Source of the DNA: Membranipora membranacea | Lineage: Eukaryota; Bryozoa; Gymnolaemata; Cheilostomatida; Membraniporidae | NCBI GenBank assembly: GCA_914767715.1 | Contig: OU612068.1 | Span: forward strand, 26,538,001-26,602,000 | Reading direction: 5' to 3' | DNA: 64,000 bases | In this document: piece by piece, positions 40,101-52,100 of the stretch | Layout of the letters: every line of letters begins with the position of its first letter | How positions within the stretch are numbered: position 1 is the first letter of the stretch | Position numbers and translations under genes: made by a program | The notes under the pieces: generated by a model | The model's database searches: none | What the model saw: only the letters and a program-made list of their open reading frames with translations | What the model was told of the DNA's origin: nothing

Positions 40101-43100
40101 ATTCTGTGGGGTCTTTTGATTAGAATGGGGGAGACAATTGCATCCCAATACTCGTTATTGCTTTCCATCTCAATTGGGCCTCCATGAAGGCTGATTTGGC
40201 CTGAAAGACTTATAGCCCCCAAAGGCCTCACTCAATTGGCGTTTATAGCTGTGACATTTCTAAATATTTGATCTTAGTTATTGTGGGAACAAAACCTCTC
40301 ACATGGCCTTTTTATTGTGCGATATTGGCAATATGATAACTATTTTGGCAAATTTCAACTGAAATACTCCCTTTTTTGTCAGACATTGCCAAGTCTCCAG
40401 TCCACCAGCCAATCAATCACATTTGTGTGACTGGAGTAGGAGTTGTAGTGTCAATCACTATGGTTCCATGCTTCGAATTTGTGGTTCACTCCAATTTTGA
40501 ATGGTTAGATTCTAGTGGATTCTAACCATTTCTATGATGGAAAAAACATGAAAAACATCTGCCACGGCCGGGACTTGAACCCCGAATTAACACGGTATGG
40601 GTATTCGCGTCCAAAAAGTCATTCGTCACAATCTGAAAGTGACTTTAATGTCATTTCCATGGGGCGATTACTCCCGAAATCCTTAAAAATCGCAACATGG
40701 AATCATAGTGATTGTCAATGATCTTTTTGAAGGATTCCTAAACAGGAGTTGTCATTTCATTAAAATAGTCAATACGTTCGAGCAACTGGACTATAACTCA
40801 TAACATTGCCAAACTATTCTGTGCATACCACGCATGACCTTGAAGGCATAATTTGATCAATTTCATAAATTCATAATTTCATAATTCAATATTCCTATAA
40901 ATGCATGGATAATTAATTGATAGGACTGAAATTCCCAGTTGTAAAATGAACATATGCATTTCTTTTGGCATGCTTTTCTGTCAATAGAGTGACTAATAAT
41001 ACTGTACAGTAACTTGTGGTGTTTGTTTCCTCTCCTTCTCTCCTCAGTAACAGACATGGCCGCGCCTGCTGATGGTACGACAGCTCAGCCAAAGAAGACG
41101 ACTCTGAAGAAATCTCTGAAGAAGGCTGGAGCTAAGACATCTGATGACGTGGACTTTGAAGACCTGTTCGGCCCTGACCCAGAGGAGGTTAGTAAAATAA
41201 ATCCTTTGAAGAATCAATGCAAACATCACATTACGCCGTTATTGATTCATTTATGTTGGCATGAGTGAAGGGCAAAGTTGAGTGACAATCTACTGCATCA
41301 GCATTTCAACTTAACATATTGTTGTTTCATCAGTACATGATATTGTAGAAAACACTGGTCTTACATAAATAGGTTTGATGGGTAAAATAAAAAAGTTGAA
41401 AAGATCAGAAAACAGATTGGGGCATTCTGAGCTGATCACCTTGATGCTTCATTGTCTGTGAGACGACGTTTTATAATTCTAACATTGTAGCAAAAACGTC
41501 TGGCAGCAATCAAAGAAGCCACGTTTGAAGATGAGCCAGGAGAGAAGAAAAAGAAGAAAAGGAGGAAGAAAAAGAAGCCTGCAACTGAGCCGATTTTATC
41601 TGATGATGAATCCGCAGATAAACCAGCAGGATCTCCAGCAGAGAAATCAAACTCTGAATCTAAACTTGATGATGAAAAGTCACCTGAACAACCTGAAGCT
41701 GAGGAGTGGAAGCCTTCATTAGATAAGGGCAAACAGCCAGCTAATACGAACAAGACAACTCCCAAAAAGTCTACTGATGCTGTTATAGATTCAGTGACTG
41801 ATGCTAGCGAAGCAAAGCCTGAGGAATCCTCGCCAAAAACCACCAAGGTGTGTTACTGTTACCTATTACTCATGCTCTCATAACAATAATAAATATTTTG
41901 AGATGCGTCAGATTTTCTAATAGAGAAAATGAATGGAAAAGATAATAATGGAAAAGTCAATAGATTGCACTTTTGCTGTAGTTGTTGGATGAATGCAAAT
42001 CTTTCAAAAATTATTTTTGACTTTGCAGTTGCCCTCAGGGCATCACAATTAATGACGACAGCAATATGTCATGTTGAGTTTGTTGAAGCATAGCTAGAAA
42101 GCCAGATGCATATAACCTCATAGCTGATGTATTGTACTTTAGATATAACATCAGAATGGTTACTTGGTGCTATTTATTGTATTAATTTGGATAACAGACA
42201 AGTGCCAATATCCACACAGGCGCACCATTCATTGTCACTATGGTTGTATTGATTTCCATAATTGTTACATAAAAGATTTCAATCATTAATGGCCTGAACT
42301 GGGGCAGGTGTGATTTTTTATTTATTAACTATTTGACAGGATGGGGTTGAGGACTTTAACAAGGACCTAAAGCCCAAAACAGCTGCCGACCCATTCTTAT
42401 ATAACACTGATGCGGCTATATTAGCGGCAGCGGCAAAACAGCAGCAAGAGATACCAAGACCAGCAACACCAGAAATCAAACGGGACGTATTTGTTGAGCC
42501 TGAACCAAATCCAGAGGAAACTCAGGCTGAAGAGGATAAAAACGCTGTGAAAATACCAACAGGGAAAGAGCCTGTTACACCCGCTAGTAAAAGGAAGCAG
42601 GTGTCACCAGAAAAGGATAAATTAGCAGCTACTATAAGCAAAATCAAAACTGATTCTCCGAAACAACCAGCTAAGAAAGAACCTATAAGTAAAAAACCTG
42701 ATCCGAAGCAGTCGCCTGCCAAAAAGGCAACACCAAAGAAAGGACAAAAAGTAGAGTCAGATACAATATCGATACCTGCAGCAGAACCTGAAACACCAAA
42801 AAAGCACCCAGCACAAGGTAGAGTGAGTGTGCCTCCCGCTGAGGCTGGGACACCTAGGAGACAGCCACCACCGAGCAGGGCTAGTATACCGCCTGCCGAG
42901 CCTGAGACTCCGAAAAAACAGCCAATACCAGGGAGAGCTAGTGTCCCTCCTGCTGAACCATTGACTCCCAGGAAGAAACCACCTCAGTCAGCTGTTAGTA
43001 TACCAGAAGGTGAACCCGAAACTCCTCGTAAGCAAGCAGACGCTATTAGCATTCCTGCTGGTTCACCTGAAACTCCACGGAAAGTAGCTGTGAACAAAGA

Positions 43101-46100
43101 GGATACGATCAGCGTACCAGGAGCAGAACCAGAAACACCCAGAAAGCAAGCTGTTGATAAAACTGCAACAATTCCTGCAAAGCCAGGTGTAAAAGCCAAA
43201 ACTCCTGCTGTTAAGAAGGCAACACCCGCTGTCAAAACCCCAGCTGTGAAAACACCTGCTGGCAAAAAGAAGGTTGATATAAAACCAACAAAACTGGAGG
43301 TCAAGGCAGATGTAAAGCCTGCTGGAAAGACAATTCCCAGACCGAACACAAATCCTTATGATACATACACTCATAAGTCTAGAACCCAACCTGAAACCGA
43401 TTCAAAAACTGCACCTGGTCCCAAGAAATACGGTATCGACGCTACAATGAAACAAGATGAAGAGGATAGATTCACCAAAGATATTCCTAATGGTAGAGTG
43501 ATTCCTTTTGGATACAAGTCTCCTCCTGAGACTCCTCACAAGTCTGGCCGCTCTACAGCAGCAGCGAAACCAGAGCCTCTCACTAAGGAGGGCACAACTA
43601 CAAGTATTACTCCAGCATCAAAACCTGCATCTAAGAAGCCTGTGGGGAAACCACAACCAGCAGCAAAACCAGGAGTAAAGACACCACGTCCTGCTGGAGT
43701 GAAAGTACCTCCTAAAGCTGCTGACAAGAATACCGTCAAGTCTCCTCTTACTGCTAGAAAGGCAAAGGTATGTTTTTCTTTATTTTCATCATGTCAGCCA
43801 AAGGTCATGATGTGTTTAAATTAGATCGATTCATTGCATTCTATGAACAGTTCGATTTTCGCTCTTTGACTTTAGATTTTGACAGCTCAAAAAAATCAGT
43901 CTATTTTCTTGTTATCTTAATTTTTGAAGGATACGAAACCAAAAGCACCAGGTAAATCTGAGAAGCCTGATGATGCCACGCCAACAACAAGCCAAGAGGA
44001 GACAAAACCTGAGCCTACTCCAGAAGGTATGAATTATTACTTAGGAAATCCATCAGCAAACAATGAAATCACATGATTGACCCTGAAAACCGGAAAAAAC
44101 ATACCTTTTAATTTTTTGAAGCAGGGCATGAGTTTTACGAAATGCAAACACTGACTATTAGAATAATAGATCCATTTCTCTTCACTGCTAATTTGAGAAG
44201 TTTCACTCACTTTTTTCCTCTCTTCTTCACTTCTCTTTAACTTTGTTGAAGAATCTGAACCTGAGCCTGAAGTCAAACCAGAGCAGCCTTCCAAGCCTGA
44301 AGAGGCGACCCCTGCTCCTGCTCCTGCTCCCAGATCTAGGTTCCAAAAGTTTCTCAACATTTTTGGCTTTGGTAAAAAATCTGAACCTGATCCACCTCCT
44401 AAAGCAGAACCAGAACCAGCAAAGAAGGAGCCAGAAAAAGTGGAGGGTAAGTAGCTAAACAAATATAGAGTGAATTGACCAAATTCTCAAACTCATACCT
44501 TCCAGATCTGCACATGTACTGCATTAATTATAAAAAAAATGGTTAAGTATCGATCAAAGGAAGTTGTGTTCTCCTTCATTTTTGGCAAACCATTGAATTA
44601 CCCATGAAATTGTTTGATTAGATACAACACACCACGAAGATGAAGATGTGCTAACAGTCATCGAGGGTATGTAGAGTGAAATGTTTTACGTTGCATTGAC
44701 TCTTTTTGTATATGCTTTCCAAACAATTTGATTTCATTTAGTAAAAGTGTATTTTAAAAACTCTATTAACACTAAACATTTGAAAGACTTGTTAGATAAC
44801 GACCAGGCACATCTACTCATTCTCCATTCAGAACAACCAAATGAAGAGCCTGAAAAAGAGGAAAAGCCTGCTGATGATGCTAAAACTAAGAAAGAGGAGG
44901 GAAGGGGCAGACGCCCTACAAAACATGGTTCACTTGAGAGAAAACCTGGCCTGCCTGGTAGACAGAGGACTAGATCAGAATCCCTGACAAGGAAAAATAC
45001 CGGGGTAAGACAACTACATTTTTGTTTTTCAACAATTCGTTAATTTTTTACATTTCAATTTTTTCATGATAATCAAAAACTTATTGTTGTGGAAATCGCT
45101 CAATCAAATATTAATAATATATCAATATAATTATTATCTTTATTTCTTCTGGACAAGGGAGATTAACCCAGGTTTATCTGCATACCCAATTTTGAAACTA
45201 AAATACATTTACTTTAGCCAAAGAAATTGAATAAGGAGAAGAGCACCGTATCCAGACCGTCTCGTCAGAATACTACCTTGTCAAATAAAACCCCAGGTCC
45301 ATCCCGAGAGAGCACGACTCTATCTAAACCATCCAGACAGAATACCACTCTATCACAGAAAACAGGTCCACCCTCTAGGCAGAATACTACCTTATCTCAG
45401 AAGAAACCTAAATCAGCAGTAGACAAGCCTAAATCTACCAAACCCTCACCGAAGTTAGACAGGAAGTCCAGCAAACCATCACCTATTCTGGACAGGAAAG
45501 CTAAAGTTAACACTAAGCCGTCTCCTAAACTGGACAGGAAGAAGAAGGAAGCTGTGAGTGTAGTAGCTAAGAAAGAGGAGGCAACTGTCAACAAGCTGGA
45601 TGATATAAACGAGAGTGAAGGTATGATATCCGGCACCATCAACATAATCGTTCTTCTGTAAATTAACATTTAAATAGACCTGATACCACTATGGCAGGTT
45701 TTGAAAAGAAAATCCGATATTGGTTTGGGTTAAGCAAACCTCCTTTCTGTTCAGATCTCCCAAATAGGGAGCAATAATAATATATTAGACATGTTTATCA
45801 GTGCAAGGACAAACAGTTCAAATTAAGTTTGATGAAACCTTGATTCTCAAAATAACTGCGAATAATTGTTCTTTGCTAACAAGCTGTCACCGATGACCAA
45901 GATTTTGAAACATTTGTCTGGCTTGCATTCTTGGTTTTTTGTTCAATTTTTTGATAATTGCGATGTCTGATAATGACTTCATTATTTGATTTTCAGAGCT
46001 AGGAGAGAAGCAAGCCACAGAAGAAAAAGCAGATTCAGGTTGGTAATCGTCTGAGAAATTTAGATGATATATATATATATCTTCTAAGCAACCTCAAGTT

Positions 46101-49100
46101 TGATATAATTTTACCCTTACTAACCCTTGTGTGCACTGTCATATATGGTATTAAAGTACGAAACTACATCGATTGGGTTAATATAAGATATGCACACAAA
46201 AAAGCCAAGATCTTATGGTGCAACACCTTCCTGTGGTCGCGTCAAAATTAATTAATTAATATTTTGTTGTGTATCGATGGATGAGGAATTGATGTGAACC
46301 TGTTATGAATTCTTTCGGCTTAAAGTGTGACTTCATAGCTGTATATGACGATATGATATATGGCTGTGGCTATTTAAGATATCACAATTTTTTGGGAAGT
46401 GCTTTTTTTTTCGTGGAAACCCTTATTAATAACTATATACCTATAAACCTGTAAAACTGTAGGAGCGATTGCCAATGTGGTTTCACGTTCAACCGCAGCG
46501 TATTTCTTGGTAAAGCCATTGGATTAACAAAGGTGTAAACAAATATTTCACTTGCTTCTCCCAGACAGTCAGCAAATTAATAAATATTTAATTGTCACAT
46601 TGGTATTGGGCCAACAAATACTGAGAGTTTAATATAATTTGATTCATATGCTTTGTATTTGTCTTCTTTTGCATGCCATAACACCACTGTCAATGATATC
46701 TAGACCTTCCATACATAATCCCTACTTAATCGCTTAGTCATGTTGACACAGCTATTTTGGTCGAGGTATCATGTCAAATATTTCTTCTATGTAACACCTT
46801 GATATTGATGTTGTAAATGTTATACCTTAGCACCTGCAAAACCTACTCTGTCCACTTCCAAAGCCAATAAGGCAGCCACAAAACCTGCTGTAGCTAAAAA
46901 AAAGGACCCTGTTAAAGAGTCCACCAAACCCATTGACGTCAAGCAGCAAAAGACTGATGAAATAGAAGAAAGACCGTCTGCGCCAATTCCTTCCCTCATA
47001 CAGAAAGGTTTGTGCTTACTAACATGCTTACTTCTCAAGCTTGCTTTGAGCCTCGGATGCATGACACCGCAAATGTAAGCTTTATCGAGTGCGCTAACAA
47101 GATTCCATCTAGTTTAGCTTTACCAGTTGCCAAATATTTCTTCTCAACTGTTCTCAGCGTTGGAGTCATTTATCCCATGACCTGAGTTTTAGTGTACTAT
47201 TTGTTGAAATTCTTTGTCCTCAGCATAATTTTATGAATTTCTGGAATATCGGTTTTATTCTTCCTAGTTTAGTCATAACAGGAATAATTTAACCACAAAA
47301 TGACACAATGTTACAACACCCAAGAGGAGGAAGCAAATTTAATTTTTCCCTTCAACCTACGGTAACCGTAATTTGCAACATGAATTTAAAATAAGTCTGT
47401 CATTTCAAGGATAGAAGAATGCTCATCTATCAAACAGCTGTATCCCCTAATCCCGTTAAAATTGCAAGCATGCTTTTAAGCTGCTGTAGGTAGATAATCT
47501 TGCAAGGTTTCATAACATCTGACGTGATTTATCTGATATCACTTTTTGAAGAGGGGAAAATTCAGATTTATCATTTTAAATTGAAAACACATAAATCATA
47601 ATGTTGGGATTATGGTCCAAAACAAGGAAGCACTCCTATAATGGATGTAGCTTTATCTTTGTCATCTCGAGTTGTTTTTCCCAAACAGGGTAATGAAAAA
47701 TTTACAGAACAACTACATCCCTCATACCTAAAAAAATATTGCATATCCTACCAGAGAAAGAATCAAAGATGGTAATGTTTTACCCAGGTAACAACTACTT
47801 TGTATTGACGTGACCTATTATGTAGAAGCAACACAATAGTGTTGTCTTTAGGATAACTTATATTCATTGCAAACAACAGTCTAACAGCATAATGTATGCC
47901 ACGCTATGATATTTAATGCAGATATTGACAATCTGATGAAAATTTCGGTACTAATCCATCTTCTATATAGATACTAATGCCAACCAAGGAATTTCGATAC
48001 TATAAAGTACTACAAGTGATATAGAGCTACGTATCAGTGACTATTGTCCTACATAATCTGCATCCTTAGTAACGCAAATTGCATTACAACTTGGTAAATA
48101 GCAAAAATGATGTCAAAGGTTTATCAAATCCATCTAACATACAACCAGCTAATGATTTTATCCGCTATGCAGAGGCTTCAGACAAAACAATATACATGTA
48201 CCTACATAATGGTATTGGCAAATTTTGGATCGATTTCCGACTGTGAACATGGTTTATTTGCCATCATTTTCATGACAAAACAAGTCGCTTGGCCAAATTG
48301 GCTGCCATTTTGGATGTCATAATCATGAGGATCAATATGGTATCTTTCAGTGAGTGTTGACTTTTATCTGTCTAGAACAATGATGCCGCTAGTTTAGCTT
48401 TTTGTTTGATGGTGTTAAACAAATTGAAGCAAACAATTAGTTTTCATTTGTGTGTCCAGGTCAATGCCTTTCACACACTTTGTGTGACAGATTCGCTGTT
48501 GCCAAAGCAAGGCAGCAGCAGTAAGGATTCAGAAGTCTTTGCGTTAAGCTCATATAGAAATAAGGACTAGGAAAATACACTACTGTTTGATTAATCTTGT
48601 GATAAGAAGCTGGAGCTTTAAATGCGCTTCCTTTCAGAACACACACAAATATTTTGATTTGAATTTATGTGGATTACCAGAATGGATTTGCCTGCAGGAA
48701 AAAGCGAGCGTTAAGCAGGTAATGGGTTACAATTACAAGCAGAGCAGATTGTTGCGAGGTGGTATACCTAAGGGAGTGGACTGAATGTGAAGACTCACAT
48801 CTGTTGCAATTGTCTGATTGTTGATCTGTCACACCTAAACACTGTCAGCTTGTCTGTCTGTTTTTCTGCATGCATAAAATCATCTTTTTTTTTGTTATTC
48901 TTAACGCTAATGTCAGATTCTCTCAATAGTTCAGATATTTTAGTATTTTTGAAAAATTTCAAAGGATCACTGCTAAGAGTGAGAGTCCTCTCTAACATCT
49001 TGATCAGTGCTAAATGTGTATATGTATGATTGATTTTATTTTCACAGAGGGTATTCGCCCAGATTCAGGCTCAAGGTTTCCACCTATTGAGAGCGCCAGC

Positions 49101-52100
49101 CGGGAAGGTTCAGCTAAATCTGTCAGGTCTAATGATTCGAGTAGCTCACCTTTACCTCCTATATCAGTCACTATGTAAGTTATAACTTATAACCATCTCA
49201 CACTATCACAGCAAGAACCCTCATAATCCTACCAAATGATTTTGATAATTGAGGCTTCCAGTTTATCTCATTTTTTAATCGATTTCAACGTTATGGAAAG
49301 AAATGAAATATACTTGTTTGACTACCTTAATTGGCAAAAACTTGCCGAGGACCACTTCTTACGCAATTACAGGCTGGAAAATTCACTGTTTTTGTACAGG
49401 AGGTTCTTTAGACTGTTGGTTTTTTTCTATCATCCCGAATTGCAAAGCTGAGGAAGTGATTCATTATTATTACCAGTATATAACAAGCTCTTTATAATAA
49501 CCTTGCATAAATTATGACTAAGAACCACTCGTTTCTGGAGAACTTAAAACCACATGAGTTGCCGAAACTGATAAATTTGGAAATCAAGATACTAAAACTG
49601 ATTATGTCACACATCATTTTGATATTAGTAAGCATTCACTTAGAGAGAATGCGAGGAGCTACAAGCATAACATATGAAACAGATTATAATGTTTTCGTAG
49701 AATAAATAGCCTAAACTGACTCATTTCAAAAGCAGGAAACAAATTGCTCAGAATTAGAAATGGGATTAACTCCAAAAACACAATTTCAAAATTGTCACTT
49801 AGAACATACGCTTCGATTTGACATGACAGTTTGTCACATTTGACATGCCATCAAATTTTTTATGTGCAATGTAGATTGCTTCATGGAAAGGAATTAGTTA
49901 AAAGCGAGAAGTAGGTATCCCCATCCCTTTTAGTAACTTTTCCCCTTCAACGTTTACCTCTCTTTCAAAATTTCAACTTTATCTGTAAGGTAATCCTAAA
50001 AGTGTAATATTCGGTGTGCGTATGTAATCCCCCAGTGTACTTATGCTACCCGTGTGTACGTATATTATCCCAACTGTAATTATGTAATCCCACCAGTCGC
50101 CCTGTCAGTATGTAAGTACCCACCCACCCACCATATACTTTATAATAATTAATACTCATAATTATTATTAAGTCTATGGTACTGGTACCCGCTAAGAGGG
50201 ATTATCATGTGTTGTTTCGTTGTTATCGGATAATTGTTTTTTCGTTAATTAACTCCCCCTATCCTTGTTGCCCTAACCCAAAATCTCGAATCTAGGATAT
50301 CTCTATAGTTTAAATACAGTGCCAAATGAAACCCGCTGAGTATATCCAATGCTGATCTTATGATGCATAGAATTGTTATGATTTGAAGCTGTAACCCATT
50401 CCATAAACTCACAGCGTCCATTCTGCATGCTTTAATATTATCACCACACAGATAATCTAGTCATTGGGTTATTGACATCTGCTGTAATGTATTAATGGTG
50501 GTTCAATTTGTGGTTACAGGACAGAGAAGAAACATGATGAGCCGACAGAACCTGCTGAGCAACCAGAGCGAAGTCCTTCCTTACCCAGTATCCATAGCAT
50601 CAGCTCTAATGATTCAGGTAGGATGTCCCCCTGATAAGATTTCCCTACGTTAGTTGGGTGGAGAGGTATCAACCAAGTCGCTAAAGTACTACAACTATAG
50701 ATCTCTGACAAAAAGCAGAGTCTCTCTACAATACTCGCGACCCACCAGCGTGATTAGCAAAACTGCCAAATTCCAACTCATCTTTCAACAAGGACTTTTT
50801 TAACTATATCTTTTTACATGTAAGCCTAGTCACAGATACATTATAATACAATAACATAATGGCAATAAATATAAAATACTCTCTCAACATTAAGATAATC
50901 CATCCGTGAGGTTTTAAAATCCGAGTTAATGGTTTGAGGTTTTATGATTTATGTCCAAGGTGTATTTTTATTACCCCTTCCCCTCAGACTTGTAGTAACA
51001 TTAGGTACACCACCATCTAACATGAGAATTTCGAAACGATTTTGCAACAAGGATGTAGAGGATTCTCAATATTAACATGTGCCAAAATTTATTTAATTCA
51101 AACCATAAAATTGAATTGCAAATATCTGGAAATGACATTTTATTTTGATGATGCACATAATTAATGGTAAGCCTGACACCAAACAAAACCTCCAAAGCTC
51201 TTGCTTCCTGGCGATTGAAATCTCCAAACCAAATCCCTTTCTTCTTGCCGATCATGTATGTATTGTTATTTACTAGATTTGATATTCATGTTTTAAATGA
51301 TATTAGATTTTTATAAATAAGATAACTTTTATTGGTAAACTTTGTCAAAGACAAGTTACAAAGAGAATGCTTCTAATACTTTTAGGTATAGCAGTTGATA
51401 AGACAGGTGGGCACAAATCACCGACCACCATGACACCGATCACTGAGGAGAATTCTAAGTCCAGAGCACAATCAGGTCCTGATAAGAAGAGTCATGAGAT
51501 CAGCCCCAGACACGCTCAGTACTACTCCAGAATAGGTATGCTAGTGTTTAGTAAGAAACTGAAGATTGGGCTGCCCCTAAAGAGGGACGCAAGGTGCCTT
51601 CAATCCTCATACTGAGAATGTGATACAAAATGTATCCAAAACTGGAACTGGTATAAATCGGCCATTGGCAGTGTCACTTTGATCTAAGCCAATGCTATTC
51701 TCCAAATTTTGGTTTTGGCTTCAAGTCGGATCCCTAAAACTTGCTTGTTGAATCATTTAATAAAGAAGACAAAATGTCATTCAATTTATTGCAACAAATG
51801 CACCTATTGAAGTGGTGAGCCTTGCATTGCATCAGATGTGTCACTGTCTGGTCTCCTGATCGAAATATGTTGTCAGATAATTTATGCACTTCTTTTATAA
51901 AAAGCCGACATGATGTGTTAATGGCATATGACATGCTGGGGATGTATGATCTATGAGTTCTCGGTCTCTCTATGGCGGAAATGATTTCTCAGATTCACTA
52001 CAAAATTGTGTTTTTTTTTTGGAAAACAAATCAATATTGATGTTGCTGTTGCAGCAAATAGCATCCACCTACTGAATATGATTACAAAGACTTAAATTCC

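Noticed and set aside
48694-48720. 21-bp exon-like segment between TGCCTGCAG and GTAATG
   Set aside because: The flanking exons require phase 1, and in that phase the segment contains TAA.
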